Numbered from the stretch's first letter, positions 9,339 through 20,481 are shown. The stretch is 64,000 nt of DNA from Thiomicrorhabdus sediminis (GCF_005885815.1 NZ_CP040602.1:1689630-1753629), one strand, 5' to 3'. The notes: a model not told the origin generated them from the letters alone. Made by a program: numbers and translations.

Positions 9339-10268
9339 CTAGATAACCTGCTCGTCCAAAAACTCCTGAAACAACTCCAGTTCCGATTTTTGAATGGCGA
9401 ATACACCTTCTCCGCCATTATCGAATGCAAACCAATAAAGTGGTAATTCAGCATAAATCTGTTCGACAAAATATTGCGACACACCGACTTCAACAATCAA
9501 AACACCGTCATCTTTCAGGTGGGCCGCGGCCTGAGCAAGAATCTTGCGTACCAAGTCCAACCCATCATCACCGGCGGCAAGCCCTAAACTGGGCTCCTGC
9601 TTGTATTCTTCCGGTAAGGCATCCATCTCGATCTGGTCGACATAAGGCGGATTGGAGACAATCAGATCATACTTTTTGCCGGCTAGGTTACTGAACAAGT
9701 CTGATTCGATCGTATTCGCGACCCCCTGCAATCCATAGTGTTCGATATTCTGCTGCGCGACCTGAAGCGCATCACCCGAGATATCGACCAGATCGACATT
9801 CGCATTCGGAAATGCCTGCAATGAAGCGATACCGATACAGCCGCTACCAGTACACATATCCAAGACATCGGTAACCTCATCGGCATCAACCCAAGGCTGA
9901 AAACGCTCGGCAATCAATTCCGCAATCGGTGAACGCGGCACCAAAGTCGATTCATTAACAATAAAACGTAGCCCGGCAAACCAGGCTTCACCGGTAATAT
10001 AGGCCGAAGGTTTGCGCGTTTCAATACGAATCTGAAACAGCTCCTTGACCTTTTCACGCTCCTGTAAAGTCAAGCGAGCTTGCCAGTAATTATCTGGAAT
10101 TTGTTGCGGTAGATTGAGGACATGAAACACCAATACCTTGGCATCATCAAACGCGTTATCGGTTCCGTGACCAAAATACAGCTCGGCTTTACTAAACAGG
10201 GTTCCGCCCCAGCGGACAAAATCAATAACCGTTTCCAAACCTTCATATTGGTAACTAAAATTGCTCAT
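9339..10268 (-). CDS. prmB: 50S ribosomal protein L3 glutamine methyltransferase
   Basis: The 309-residue protein belongs to the HemK/PrmB family of SAM-dependent glutamine N5-methyltransferases. The SAM-binding motif I is DVLDMCTGSGCIGIA and the catalytic motif is VSNPPYVD, as in enzymes that methylate a GGQ or equivalent Gln. Length and the extended N-terminal region (FSKAELYFGHGTDNAFDDAKVLV) match PrmB rather than PrmC; that N-terminal stretch is typical of PrmB. It follows mog on the same strand after about 54 bases. Confidence 0.93.
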   Translation of the reverse strand: MSNFSYQYEGLETVIDFVRWGGTLFSKAELYFGHGTDNAFDDAKVLVFHVLNLPQQIPDNYWQARLTLQEREKVKELFQIRIETRKPSAYITGEAWFAGLRFIVNESTLVPRSPIAELIAERFQPWVDADEVTDVLDMCTGSGCIGIASLQAFPNANVDLVDISGDALQVAQQNIEHYGLQGVANTIESDLFSNLAGKKYDLIVSNPPYVDQIEMDALPEEYKQEPSLGLAAGDDGLDLVRKILAQAAAHLKDDGVLIVEVGVSQYFVEQIYAELPLYWFAFDNGGEGVFAIQKSELELFQEFLDEQVI

Positions 10269-10322
10269 ATATTTTTCTCACTGGCAAATATTGTCATGGT
10301 GCCTATGGGCGAAAATAGCCTA

Positions 10323-10877
10323 TTATGCACTCGGTTTTTTAGCGTGTTTAGGACGAAAACCTTTGACGAATTCATCATTGGTTTGCAAATAAGCGCCTTC
10401 AATCAGATCAATGCAATAAGGCACCGCCGGAAAAACCGCTTCCAGACATTCGGCAATCGCCGAGGGCTTACCCGGCAAGTTGATGATCAAGCAACTGCCA
10501 CGGGTGCCGGCAATCTGACGAGAAAGGATCGCTGTCGGCACATATTGCAAAGAGACCGCGCGCATTTGCTCGGCGAAACCATCAAGAATTTTATCGCAAA
10601 CAGTTTCCGTCGCTTCCGGTGTCACATCGCGTTTTGCAGGACCGGTCCCCCCCGTGGTCAAAATCAGGCTGCAACCTTGATTGTCGACCATGTCTTTCAG
10701 AGTGCTTTCGATTAAAGCTTGTTCATCTTCAATCACGGTTGCAACCGCTGTCCACGGGTTGGCCAATGCCTTGCCAATCCACTCTTGCATAGCCGGACCG
10801 CCCAAATCTTCGTATTCTCCGCGGCTCGCTCGATCCGATACGGTGACAAAACCGATTTTTATTTCATTATTTTGCAT
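10323..10877 (-). CDS. mog: molybdopterin adenylyltransferase (MogA)
   Basis: About 184 residues. The ATG at 10877 is preferred to one 11 codons upstream because it has AGAGAACG at a proper distance and begins the conserved strand KIGFVTVSDRAS. Motifs: LILTTGGTGPAKRDVTPEAT (the MoCF/MogA substrate loop) and CLIINLPGKPSAIAECLEAVFPAVPYCIDLI. It adenylylates molybdopterin before molybdenum insertion. No other molybdenum cofactor gene is in the window. Divergent from lon. Confidence 0.94.
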   Translation of the reverse strand: MQNNEIKIGFVTVSDRASRGEYEDLGGPAMQEWIGKALANPWTAVATVIEDEQALIESTLKDMVDNQGCSLILTTGGTGPAKRDVTPEATETVCDKILDGFAEQMRAVSLQYVPTAILSRQIAGTRGSCLIINLPGKPSAIAECLEAVFPAVPYCIDLIEGAYLQTNDEFVKGFRPKHAKKPSA

Positions 10878-11013
10878 CGTTCTCTCTTGAATCCATGAAT
10901 TTAAGTCCACATATAATACCGTATTCTCAATACGATTAAGTTAAAACCGCTAGGCAGCAATGAATGCATAACGGTGAATCGTAAAAACAAGACAACAGAC
11001 TGTAAACAAGACT

Positions 11014-13701
11014 ATGACCGAGAAAAATCTGAACAACGACGCTGAAATGGAAAATAACGACACTTCAGCCTCCGCTGATAAAGAAAGCAATCATGCGGAT
11101 GAGGTTGCTGCACAGCCACAAGAAAGTCATGCCGCTGAAAACGATGACATTGACGAGCAGAAAATTCAAATCGAGGTCAATGAAGCTTTGGCCAAAAAAC
11201 TGATCGAAACCGCTCATGCGGTGCTCGAAGGTGAACATATTGCCAGTGACGATGGCGAAGAAGGTTTCTTTGGCCACCTGGCACGTGCCGACCAGAACCT
11301 GCCGAACGACATTTATCTGCTTCCGGTCAAGGAACGCCCTTTCTTTCCCGGACAGCAACTGCCTATTCTGTTAAACCGTGATAGCTGGGATGAGACCTAT
11401 GAGGCAATCCGCAAATCAAACAGCCAATATATCGGTATTATTTTTGTCGAGACCGAAAATCACGACAAGGCCGAACCAAGCGACTTCACCTCAATGGGAA
11501 CGCTGGTCAAAATCGAAGACCCGAAAGTAAAAGCCGATTACATTCAACTTATCGCCGAAGGCGTTTGTCGTTTTGAAATTGAACGCTGGGTGTCGGGTAA
11601 TGCTCCTTACCGAGCTAGAGTCAGCTACCCTGCCGATATCAATGACGGTTCTACCGAAGAGTTCAAAGCCTACAGTCTGGCGTTAATGAATGCGTTTCGT
11701 GAATTACTGCCATTAAACCCGCTCTATAGTGAAGAACTGAAATACTTCCTTAACCGCTATAGCACCAGTGAACCGTCGAAATTAGCCGACTTTGCCGCGG
11801 CCTTGACCACTGCGGAAAATGCCAAATTGCAGGATGTGTTGGAAACACTGACTCTAAGTGAACGTATGGAAAAGGTACTGGCTTTGATCAAGCAAGAAAT
11901 CGAAGTCACCAAGCTGCAATTCAATATCCGCGAGCGCGTCGAGGAGAACTTAAGCGATCATCAACGCGAGTTTTTCTTACGCCAGCAACTGAATGAGATC
12001 CAAAAAGAACTCGGTATGGTCAAAGATGACCAAACGCTGGATAGCGACCGTTTCCGTGAACGCATTGAAAAGCTCGAACTTTCCGAAGAGGCCAATAAAA
12101 AAGCCGAAGAGGAGCTTTCCAAACTTCAGATGCTTGATCCGCAATCACCTGAATACAATGTCGCCCGCAACTGGCTTGACTGGTTGACCCAACTACCTTG
12201 GGGCATTCACAGCCAAGACCTGCTTGATCTAAAACGGGCGAAAAAGGTTTTGGATAAAGGTCATGACGGCCTGGAAGACGTCAAAGACCGTATTCTCGAG
12301 TTTCTTGCTGTCGGCGCTTTGAAAGGTGAGGTCTCCGGTTCCATTATCTGCCTGGTGGGGCCACCGGGAGTAGGGAAAACCTCCATCGGTAAGTCGATTG
12401 CCGAATCTTTGGGGCGCAAGTTCTATCGTTTCTCGGTCGGAGGCATGCGTGATGAAGCCGAAATTAAAGGCCATCGCCGAACTTATATCGGTGCCATGCC
12501 AGGTAAGTTCATTCAAGCGCTTAAGGATTGTGAAACCGCCAACCCTGTGATTATGCTCGATGAAATCGATAAAATCGGTGCCTCTTATCAAGGTGACCCG
12601 GCCTCGGCGTTACTTGAGGTATTAGACCCGGAACAGAACAATGAGTTTATGGATCACTATATGGATATCCGTTTTGATCTATCCAACGCTCTGTTTGTCT
12701 GTACCGCAAATACCCTTGATAGCATTCCGGGGCCACTGTTGGATCGTATGGAAGTGATTCGTTTGTCGGGTTATATCACCGAAGAGAAAGTCGAAATCGC
12801 CAAACACCACCTATGGCCAAGCTTGCTTAAAGAAGCCGGCTTAAGCAAACAGCAGGTACAAATCACCACGCCTGCGATTCGCCATGTGATTGAGGGCTAT
12901 GCACGTGAAGCCGGTGTGCGTAATTTGAAAAAACAACTTGCCAAACTGATTCGCAAATTGGCATTGAAGTTTGTCACCACCGACTTGGAGAGCTTTAAAA
13001 TCCATGTCAACGAACTTGAGGAGATGCTCGGACAACCGCGCTTCCAGCCGGAGAAAATGCAGCAACAGATTGGAACCGTAACCGGTCTGGCGTGGACCTC
13101 AATGGGTGGTGCGACCTTGAGCATCGAAGCCAATCGAGTACACACCTTAAATCGGGGCTTTAAACTCTCCGGCCAACTCGGTGATGTGATGCAGGAATCT
13201 GCCGGTATCGCCTACAGTTTTATCGCCTCCAACCTGCAAAAATACAAGGCCGACCCGGAATTTTTCGATAAAGCTTTTGTCCATTTGCATGTACCGGACG
13301 GCGCTACCCCGAAAGACGGACCGAGTGCCGGCGTTACCATGGCGACGGCACTGCTGTCATTGGCTCGTGATGAAGCGATTAAAACCCCGCTTGCGATGAC
13401 CGGTGAACTGAGTCTGAACGGTTTGGTTCTGCCTGTCGGCGGCATTCGTGAAAAGGTCATCGCCGCGCGTCGTTTGGGTATTAAAGAACTGATTCTGCCG
13501 GAGGATAATCGCAAGGACTATTTGGAACTGCCGGATTATTTGAAAGAGGATATGAACACTCACTTCGCCAAACATTTTGACGATGTCGCCCGCCTGACCT
13601 TCAATATTCGCAGTAAGTCACAGGCGCTAAAAACCTATTTGGCACATAAGGTCGAAAATGCCGCAGAAGATAATGCGAGCACAATTTCCACTCAGCATTA
13701 A
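11014..13701 (+). CDS. lon: ATP-dependent protease Lon with an acidic N-terminal extension
   Basis: 895 residues, about 110 longer than the 784-residue E. coli Lon. Residues 1-100 are acidic and Gln/Asn-rich; the substrate-recognition domain follows (IYLLPVKERPFFPGQQLPI). The AAA+ module has Walker A GPPGVGKTSIGKS and Walker B NPVIMLDEIDKIG. The protease domain carries the catalytic Ser in DGPSAG and Lys in REKVIAARR. Lon degrades misfolded and regulatory cytoplasmic proteins. Complete; ATG start. The extension could be a second Lon type known from some gammaproteobacteria; I cannot confirm this by search. Confidence 0.95.
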   Translation: MTEKNLNNDAEMENNDTSASADKESNHADEVAAQPQESHAAENDDIDEQKIQIEVNEALAKKLIETAHAVLEGEHIASDDGEEGFFGHLARADQNLPNDIYLLPVKERPFFPGQQLPILLNRDSWDETYEAIRKSNSQYIGIIFVETENHDKAEPSDFTSMGTLVKIEDPKVKADYIQLIAEGVCRFEIERWVSGNAPYRARVSYPADINDGSTEEFKAYSLALMNAFRELLPLNPLYSEELKYFLNRYSTSEPSKLADFAAALTTAENAKLQDVLETLTLSERMEKVLALIKQEIEVTKLQFNIRERVEENLSDHQREFFLRQQLNEIQKELGMVKDDQTLDSDRFRERIEKLELSEEANKKAEEELSKLQMLDPQSPEYNVARNWLDWLTQLPWGIHSQDLLDLKRAKKVLDKGHDGLEDVKDRILEFLAVGALKGEVSGSIICLVGPPGVGKTSIGKSIAESLGRKFYRFSVGGMRDEAEIKGHRRTYIGAMPGKFIQALKDCETANPVIMLDEIDKIGASYQGDPASALLEVLDPEQNNEFMDHYMDIRFDLSNALFVCTANTLDSIPGPLLDRMEVIRLSGYITEEKVEIAKHHLWPSLLKEAGLSKQQVQITTPAIRHVIEGYAREAGVRNLKKQLAKLIRKLALKFVTTDLESFKIHVNELEEMLGQPRFQPEKMQQQIGTVTGLAWTSMGGATLSIEANRVHTLNRGFKLSGQLGDVMQESAGIAYSFIASNLQKYKADPEFFDKAFVHLHVPDGATPKDGPSAGVTMATALLSLARDEAIKTPLAMTGELSLNGLVLPVGGIREKVIAARRLGIKELILPEDNRKDYLELPDYLKEDMNTHFAKHFDDVARLTFNIRSKSQALKTYLAHKVENAAEDNASTISTQH

Positions 13702-13973
13702 AAATCGCACGCAACAACGCTGGTAATATCGGCACTGTTGCGCGCTCATGCCTCGCAAGCCTGTCGAATCACTCGAAAACCTGTCAAAAAACTGCAATAT
13801 TGCCAATCAACAAAAGCAGTAAACCCCACCCAACCCTTTGTTTTACATTGATTTTAAAATATGAACCTGTTCGCTAAAACAATCCGCACTCTTCATGTAA
13901 ACGTCACATTGCCTAAATATAATTATTTCCTGATATAAAACAGAATTAAGACCGCAATCATTCAGGAATCGTC

Positions 13974-16556
13974 ATGCTTGGATTACACAACTTATCAGTA
14001 AAACAACGCCTTTGGGGTATGTTTGCCATTGTTATTTTCTTTTTGGCCATTATTGGCTTTTTGGCTTATCAAGCCCTTATGACCGTCGATAAAAGCGCCC
14101 AAAAACTCTATCACGAACAGCAACAGCACGCCACGGTACTGTCGGAATTCCAAAACCAGTTCCTGCTCACCCAACAAAGTATGAATCGCTACACCCTCAC
14201 CGCCAGTGCAGAAGACGGCAAACGTTTCAACCAACAAATTGAGCTATTGAAAGCACTCAATGAAAAGGTCCTGCAAAAAGACACCGCAGAGAAAAATTCA
14301 GCAACACGAATCTCTGAATCCCCTACTGCAAAAGTAAACGCCCAACACGCCACACAAAACCAAGCCGAAGCTAATCAAGCAGATAGTGATGAAAACAAAA
14401 GGGTCAACCAGTTAGATAGCATTTTGATGAATATCAAAAAATCGGTTAACTCCTTGGTTTTTCTAAAAAACCAGATTGGCGAAACCATTATTTATGGCAT
14501 TGAACCTGCGGCCAAAAACCTCAATCAACTATTGACCAAATTCGCGGCCGATGAAGACCTGGATACATCCACTCACGAGCTGTTGGCTGACCTGAAAAAA
14601 CGCCTGCATATTTCCCAGCAAGCGATGGTAAAAATGGTTTCCAGTGCCGATATCCAATACAAAGAGCAGTTTGATCAACAAGGTCTTGGCGATTCCGCAG
14701 CGCCCATCTTTAGCAACTTGGAGGAAATATTTTCCGGCGATTTTTCCCGCCAGGATGCGTTTTCCGAACTGCAAGAGGCGCGTGATGGCTACCAGGAATC
14801 TTTTAACGATCTAAAGGACTATTTCGCCACCACCGTGCAGAATAACCAGACCATCAGTGAATTGACCACACAAGCCAATAAGATCGTACAAACCGCGATG
14901 CTTGCCAATCGAGCGGTCACCAGTGGTCTTATTCAAGAGTTGACTTCAACCAGTCAACAGATGCTACAACAGATGCCAATAATCTTATTAATCGCCTTAT
15001 TGATTATCAGCCTGTTTACACCGGCTATATTGGCCTCGATTACTAATCCGCTCAATGATATGCGCCAGCAAATGCAGACAATGGCCGAAAGCGGACAGTT
15101 TAATCGATGGCATACTCCCAAAGGTCGCAATGAATTTAACGATATAGGACAAACCATTGGCAAGGTTCTGGATTCGGTACGCCAAATCACACAGGAGCTC
15201 AGCCAAGTCAGCCAAAACCTTGCAAAAGGCGAGCTTAACAGCCAAATTCAAGGAAGCTACGACGGGGATTTATTGACCTTGAAAAACAGCGTTAACGAGT
15301 CGGTCAGCCAGGTGCAAAACACGCTATTGCAAATCGATAATGCCGCATCGAAACTGGCGCAAGGCGAACTCAATCTGCAAATCGATTTTAGTCAGTTTAA
15401 GGGCGAATATGCCCATGTCATGCACAATCTGCAAAATGCGGTAGCGGTGCAAAACAGTACTATTCAATCGGTAATCGAAGTCATGAAAGCGATGAGCCAA
15501 GGAAAATTCGACAGCCGTATTGAGGCTGAATTGCCTGGCGATTTCCAACAGCTGAAACACTATCTGAATAATTCTTTGGCGGCCTTATCGCACTCGATCG
15601 AAGTGACCAACACCATCTTGAACCAGTATCAACAAGGTCACTTCGATTACCAATCTGAGGAAACCTTTAGCGGTAAGCTACACGACTTGAAACAGAGTAT
15701 GGATCTAATGGCGGAGAATATCAGCCAGATGTTCAGTGACGTCCAGCGGTCCACCCTACAGGCGATTAACGGTATCAATGAAATCAGCAGCGGCAACCAT
15801 AATTTGAGTCATCGAGTACAGAATCAGGCAGCACAAGTACAGAGTACTACTCAACAAATGGAACAGATGACGCAAACGCTAACCGCGTCTTTACAACAGA
15901 CCCAACAAGTTGAAAAACTGAGTCAGCAGGTCAGTCAGAAAATCCATCAAGGCAGTACGGTAATCGACAATATGAATCAGGCGATGGAAGAGATTGCCCA
16001 GGCCAGCCAACGCATTGCCGACATTACCGATGTGATTGACAGCATCGCTTTCCAGACCAACTTATTGGCGTTAAACGCTGCGGTGGAAGCGGCTCGTGCC
16101 GGTGAAGCCGGACGTGGATTTGCCGTGGTCGCGGGCGAAGTCCGTGCCCTGGCCGGAAAATCGGCGGAAGCCGCCAAACAGATCAGAGATGTCTCCGAAC
16201 TGAGTTTGACTAAGGTCAAAACTGGCTTAGAGCTAACCGCCGAGACCACCGAGACCTTCAAACATAACGAACAGGCGGTAGAAGATGTTGCCGCCAATAT
16301 CAGTCAAATGCATGACCAACTGCAAGAGCAAGTCAATGGTGTACAACATATCAGCCAGACATTTATTGCAATTGACGATGCCACCCAGCAGAATGCCGCG
16401 CTGGTAGAAGAGATCTCGTCAACCTCAAGTTCGATTATGGAACAAATGGATTATCTACAAAGTGCAGTCGCGCAATTCAATGTATTACAGGTCCATAAAC
16501 CTCGAGCCGTTTTTTCAGACAAGCATGAAGAACTGCTGTTTGAAAGCCAGCGTTAA
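13974..16556 (+). CDS. methyl-accepting chemotaxis protein
   Basis: 860 residues. A membrane helix at about 14-34, a large periplasmic domain (to about 325) containing a low-complexity Gln/Asn/Ala-rich insertion near residues 100-145, a second helix near 326-350, then HAMP and repeated HAMP-like segments ([33 protein letters not shown]), and a cytoplasmic signalling domain. The hairpin-tip signature is [23 protein letters not shown]. It signals to CheA/CheW. Ligand unknown. The 270 bases upstream hold no recognisable gene. Confidence 0.95.
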   Translation: MLGLHNLSVKQRLWGMFAIVIFFLAIIGFLAYQALMTVDKSAQKLYHEQQQHATVLSEFQNQFLLTQQSMNRYTLTASAEDGKRFNQQIELLKALNEKVLQKDTAEKNSATRISESPTAKVNAQHATQNQAEANQADSDENKRVNQLDSILMNIKKSVNSLVFLKNQIGETIIYGIEPAAKNLNQLLTKFAADEDLDTSTHELLADLKKRLHISQQAMVKMVSSADIQYKEQFDQQGLGDSAAPIFSNLEEIFSGDFSRQDAFSELQEARDGYQESFNDLKDYFATTVQNNQTISELTTQANKIVQTAMLANRAVTSGLIQELTSTSQQMLQQMPIILLIALLIISLFTPAILASITNPLNDMRQQMQTMAESGQFNRWHTPKGRNEFNDIGQTIGKVLDSVRQITQELSQVSQNLAKGELNSQIQGSYDGDLLTLKNSVNESVSQVQNTLLQIDNAASKLAQGELNLQIDFSQFKGEYAHVMHNLQNAVAVQNSTIQSVIEVMKAMSQGKFDSRIEAELPGDFQQLKHYLNNSLAALSHSIEVTNTILNQYQQGHFDYQSEETFSGKLHDLKQSMDLMAENISQMFSDVQRSTLQAINGINEISSGNHNLSHRVQNQAAQVQSTTQQMEQMTQTLTASLQQTQQVEKLSQQVSQKIHQGSTVIDNMNQAMEEIAQASQRIADITDVIDSIAFQTNLLALNAAVEAARAGEAGRGFAVVAGEVRALAGKSAEAAKQIRDVSELSLTKVKTGLELTAETTETFKHNEQAVEDVAANISQMHDQLQEQVNGVQHISQTFIAIDDATQQNAALVEEISSTSSSIMEQMDYLQSAVAQFNVLQVHKPRAVFSDKHEELLFESQR

Positions 16557-16574
16557 ATCTCCATCAATGGAACT

Positions 16575-17282
16575 TTAATCGGCTTTAAGCAATGGTTTGA
16601 TAAGTTGGTAAATTCGATCGGCTATTATCGGCTGCGCTTGCCTATTCGGATGCAGAGCATCGTCTTGCATTAAATCGGGATCAAGCGCCGCATCTTCAAT
16701 AAAAAACGGGTCAAATAACAGCTTATGTTGTTGTGCTAATTGTTGATAGATCAATTGCAAATACTGATCATAAGCGGGCCCATAATTGGTTGGCAAACGA
16801 ATCCCCAGCAACACCACCTGACATTTTTCTTGCTGCTCTAGGCATTGATTAATCATGCTTTGCAGGTTTTGTTTGCTGGTACTCAAATCCTGACCGCGCA
16901 GCGCATCATTCGCCCCCAATTCCAAGACCAAAACCTCGGGTTGATATTGTTGCATTAAAGCGCCCAAACGCTGCTTGCCTCCCGAGGTGGTTTCTCCGCT
17001 AATACTGGCATTGACCACCGGGATATCGCCTAGACGCTCGGCCAATAAAGCCACCCAGCCCTGACTGACATCAATACCATAGGCCGCACTTAAACTATCC
17101 CCCATAACCAGCCAAGGTCTTGCTGAGGCTTGCTTATCCGCAAACATTGAAACAGTCTGCTTTGCACTGTTTTGCAGTTGTTCAGCGGCTTGGCTTAGAC
17201 TAATATGAAACAATAATAGCAACGACAAAATAGCCAATAAACAAGGGCGTAAACGCTGATGATTGAATTGAAAGATGTGCAC
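16575..17282 (-). CDS. tesA: SGNH/GDSL esterase, TesA-like (arylesterase / lysophospholipase L1)
   Basis: 235 residues with a signal peptide (LAILSLLLLFHISLSQAAE) and the SGNH blocks: WLVMGDSLSAAYG (nucleophile Ser), ASISGETTSGG, LELGANDALRG, and DALHPNRQAQ (catalytic Asp and His). TesA is a periplasmic thioesterase/protease/lysophospholipase. The GTG start at 17282 has AAGGAA nine bases upstream and supplies the positive N-region of the signal peptide. It overlaps the first 24 bases of the divergent ABC ATPase gene, so the two promoters must lie inside each other's coding region or share it. The tesA-ybbA-ybbP arrangement is as in E. coli. Confidence 0.92.
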   Translation of the reverse strand: MHIFQFNHQRLRPCLLAILSLLLLFHISLSQAAEQLQNSAKQTVSMFADKQASARPWLVMGDSLSAAYGIDVSQGWVALLAERLGDIPVVNASISGETTSGGKQRLGALMQQYQPEVLVLELGANDALRGQDLSTSKQNLQSMINQCLEQQEKCQVVLLGIRLPTNYGPAYDQYLQLIYQQLAQQHKLLFDPFFIEDAALDPDLMQDDALHPNRQAQPIIADRIYQLIKPLLKAD

Positions 17283-17930
17283 TACCAGATTCCTTCGGAT
17301 AACGAGACTTTAGATATCATAAAATCCTGTAACTTGAGTGTCCAGCCTGAAGAAATCGTTGCTATTGTCGGCCGTTCAGGTTCGGGTAAATCCACCCTGC
17401 TATCGCTTATGGCCGGTTTGGAAACGCCTACACAGGGAGAAATTCATCTTCTCGGTGAAAACATCACCCATTATAGTGAAGACCAAAGAGCCATTTTGCG
17501 CGCCCAACAGGTCGGCTTTATTTTTCAGAACTTTCAGCTTATGCCGAGTATGAGCGCGCTGGAAAACATTCTGATGCCTTTAGAGTTGTTTCAGGTGGAA
17601 AACGCCCAACAAAAAGCCTGGCATGCATTGCAACGTGTCGGCCTGGAAAACCGAGCCAAACACCGCCCTGCTGAACTCTCGGGCGGAGAACAGCAACGTG
17701 TCGCGATTGCCCGCGCCTTTGTCACCGAACCAAAAATCCTGTTTGCCGATGAACCTACCGGAAACCTTGACGAACAGACCGCCCAGCAAATTCAGCAATT
17801 ATTGTTTGACCTGAATCGCTCGCAAAAAACCACCTTGGTTGTGGTCACCCACGACAATGGCTTTGCCAAACTCTGTCAAAAAACCTATCGTTTGACCGAC
17901 GGTCATCTGGAGATGCACACCTATGCTTAA
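17259..17930 (+). CDS. ABC transporter ATP-binding protein, YbbA/LolD-type
   Basis: 223 residues, the MacB/LolD-type ATPase. Walker [12 protein letters not shown]-loop [17 protein letters not shown], signature [15 protein letters not shown], Walker [14 protein letters not shown], and H-loop VVTHD are all intact. It overlaps the downstream permease gene by 8 bases, so the two form one transporter. In E. coli the YbbA-YbbP pair accompanies tesA; its substrate is not established, though a lipid or lipoprotein role is often proposed. Confidence 0.93.
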   Translation: MIELKDVHYQIPSDNETLDIIKSCNLSVQPEEIVAIVGRSGSGKSTLLSLMAGLETPTQGEIHLLGENITHYSEDQRAILRAQQVGFIFQNFQLMPSMSALENILMPLELFQVENAQQKAWHALQRVGLENRAKHRPAELSGGEQQRVAIARAFVTEPKILFADEPTGNLDEQTAQQIQQLLFDLNRSQKTTLVVVTHDNGFAKLCQKTYRLTDGHLEMHTYA

Positions 17931-20418
17931 ACGCTATGCACAGGAGGCCTTAACCGCATCAAAATGGTTCTACCGCAGCCTGCTCAAGGGAGACTGGCTC
18001 TGGTTAATCATTGCCGTGGTGATTGCCAGTGCAACCGTCACCGTGGTCAAGCAACTTGGCGAAACCGTGCAACAAAGCATGCTGTTAAAAGCCGCCGAAT
18101 CACTCGGAGCGGATCTGGTTTTGGAAAGCTCAAGGCCTATCGATGAAAAATGGCCGCAAAAAGCCCAACAACTGGGTTTGAAAAGCAATCAATCTATTTC
18201 GACTGTCACCATGGCAATGGTGGAGAACAATGTGCAATCGGCACCCAAGTTTCAACTGGTACGTATTAACGGTATTTCTCAAGTCTCGCCCTTGCGTGGC
18301 AACTATCAAATCAACCGAGCCTTACCCTATCGTACTCTCGACAATGGCTTGATCTGGGTAGAACCGAAACTGATTGATTTACTGCAACTTACTAGCGACA
18401 GCCAGGTCACTTTGGGCAATCAAAAATTCAGCCTTGGCGGCAGTGTGCAAAGCGCTTCGTTGGTAACCCCGTTTAACAGCTTGGCACCGAATATTTATAT
18501 GACGCTGGAGAATCTGCAACAAATCGGTTTGCTTGGTGTCGGCAGTCGGGCCAAGTATCGTCTTAACATTGCCGGAGACAATGCCGCTCTTGGCGAGTTT
18601 GCCCAATTACTCGAACAAAATAAAAAACCGCACTGGGAAATATTTTCAGCCTCAGCTCCCTCCGAAGATTTAGGGCGTTCTTTAGATACCGCTTGGCTGT
18701 TTTTGGACTTATCGGCACTTTCAGCCGTGCTGGTGGCAGGGTTATCGATTCTCATTGCCAGTCGCTTTTACCTGACGCGATGGCAAAACTCTATGGCATT
18801 GATGCGAGCCTTCGGCGCAAACAATGGACAAATGTACCGCCTTTTCAGCTGGCAACTAAGCTGGATCGCCTTATTTAGCAGTCTAATCGGCATTATGCTT
18901 GGCTATCTTATCTCATTAGCACTAGAACCGATTTTAAGCGATTATTTCACCCCCTTGGCTGAGGTTAACCCTATGACCGCGTTAATCAGCGGCTTTATCA
19001 GTGGTTTTCTGGTGCTCTGGACGTTTGCTTGGCAAGCTTTTCAGCAAGCCTTGAAGGTTGCGCCGATTCAAATTCTCAAAGCGGTGCCGTCAAGCCCTCA
19101 TGCGATTCACTGGTTTATCAGTTTCGCACTACTGCTATTACTTATCAGTCTGATGTTGAATAGCGATCTCATCCACTGGATTGTACTTGGCGTGATGTTT
19201 ACCGGTATCGGTTTCTGGCTGGTAGCCAAGCTGTTAATCAAATGGATGCAATGGCTGCAGTTATCAAGCCGCGGTTGGTTCCGTATCGCGCTGTCAAATC
19301 TCAATAAACAGCCCGGACTGGTCACTATCCAATTGATTTCGGTCGGCATGGTACTGTTTGTCTTGATGTTAATGACCTTTGTCCGTCAGGATCTGTTACA
19401 GAACTGGCAAGCGAGCCTGCCGCAAAATACACCCAATGCCTTTGTCATCAATATCCAGCCGGAACAAAAGGCTCAAGTGGATACAATTCTGAGCTCGGTT
19501 GCCGATAAAACCGAGGCACCAATGGTGCGTGCCCGCCTAATCAAGAAAAACCAGACAATATTGCAAGCCGATCAGATGCCGAGCGATCGCGCCCAACGAC
19601 TATTACAGCGTGAAGCCAATATAGCCGTTCTCGAGGATATTCCAAGCCATAATGAAATCACTGCGCAAATTGATCGCAGCCAACTGCAATACCCGGGAGT
19701 CTCGGTGGAACAGGAGATCGCCGAATTATTCGATATCAAGCTCGGTGATATCCTCTACTTTAATATTTCCGGGCAACGGCTTGCTTATCAGGTCTGGTCA
19801 TTCCGCCAAGTAACCTGGCAGAGTTTTCAGCTCAATTTCTTCTTTATTATCGAACCGGTTGCCGAACGCTTGTTACCCATCTCCTATCTGAGCAATTTTC
19901 ATCTGTCAGACGCAGATACCAAAGTCTCAGCCACCACTTTGACTCAACAGCTGGCCGTACAAACCCCAGGAGTACTGTTGATTGATGTGCGTCAGGTGAT
20001 GAAGCAGATTCAAGATATTATGGAACAGGCCAGCTGGGCGGTAAGCGGCCTGTATGGTTTTACTTTGCTGGCAAGTATTGCGGTGCTGTTTACAGCCACC
20101 TTGGCTTCACAGCAGTCTCGCCTGCAAACTTGGCTTTTGTTAAGAACGCTTGGCGCACAAAATCACATCATTATTAAAATCGGTTTGAGTGAGTTTGCTT
20201 TTCTAGGTGCTCTGACCGGCGTATTTGCGGCCACCTTTGCGCAAATCGCCAGTTTATTGATCAGTCAATTCCTGCTTAAAACCACGCCAACACTTGATCC
20301 ATTATTGTGGTTATACAGTGTCTTATTTGGTGCTCTGCTGCTGTTGCTGATAGGCTTGATTACGCAGTGGAACTACCTGCATAAAAACCCGGTTAAGCTG
20401 AAACGCTTAATGCACTAA
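17923..20418 (+). CDS. ABC transporter permease, YbbP family (FtsX-like)
   Basis: 831 residues with two FtsX-type permease units. A first helix at about 25-45, a periplasmic region, three helices at about 265-360, another cluster at 395-440, then a second FtsX unit with helices near 470-495 and 710-820. Residues such as LMRAFGANNGQMYRLFSWQL and LLRTLGAQNHIIIKIGLSEF are the cytoplasmic coupling motifs of FtsX domains. Works with the preceding ATPase as an envelope-associated mechanotransmission or export system. Complete. Confidence 0.92.
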   Translation: MLKRYAQEALTASKWFYRSLLKGDWLWLIIAVVIASATVTVVKQLGETVQQSMLLKAAESLGADLVLESSRPIDEKWPQKAQQLGLKSNQSISTVTMAMVENNVQSAPKFQLVRINGISQVSPLRGNYQINRALPYRTLDNGLIWVEPKLIDLLQLTSDSQVTLGNQKFSLGGSVQSASLVTPFNSLAPNIYMTLENLQQIGLLGVGSRAKYRLNIAGDNAALGEFAQLLEQNKKPHWEIFSASAPSEDLGRSLDTAWLFLDLSALSAVLVAGLSILIASRFYLTRWQNSMALMRAFGANNGQMYRLFSWQLSWIALFSSLIGIMLGYLISLALEPILSDYFTPLAEVNPMTALISGFISGFLVLWTFAWQAFQQALKVAPIQILKAVPSSPHAIHWFISFALLLLLISLMLNSDLIHWIVLGVMFTGIGFWLVAKLLIKWMQWLQLSSRGWFRIALSNLNKQPGLVTIQLISVGMVLFVLMLMTFVRQDLLQNWQASLPQNTPNAFVINIQPEQKAQVDTILSSVADKTEAPMVRARLIKKNQTILQADQMPSDRAQRLLQREANIAVLEDIPSHNEITAQIDRSQLQYPGVSVEQEIAELFDIKLGDILYFNISGQRLAYQVWSFRQVTWQSFQLNFFFIIEPVAERLLPISYLSNFHLSDADTKVSATTLTQQLAVQTPGVLLIDVRQVMKQIQDIMEQASWAVSGLYGFTLLASIAVLFTATLASQQSRLQTWLLLRTLGAQNHIIIKIGLSEFAFLGALTGVFAATFAQIASLLISQFLLKTTPTLDPLLWLYSVLFGALLLLLIGLITQWNYLHKNPVKLKRLMH

Positions 20419-20481
20419 AGTCCGATTCGGCGAAACAGCTCCTTCTCTAACTTCATCCTTGACTCAATTTCTCAATTTATG

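Noticed and set aside
10122..10715. Long plus-strand open frame across prmB and mog
   Set aside because: It is the antisense of two confidently identified genes and has no family resemblance; it follows from codon bias of the real genes.
13708..13745. Terminator after lon
   Set aside because: CGCAACA / TGTTGCG can pair, but the loop is long and there is no T tract, so I do not call it.
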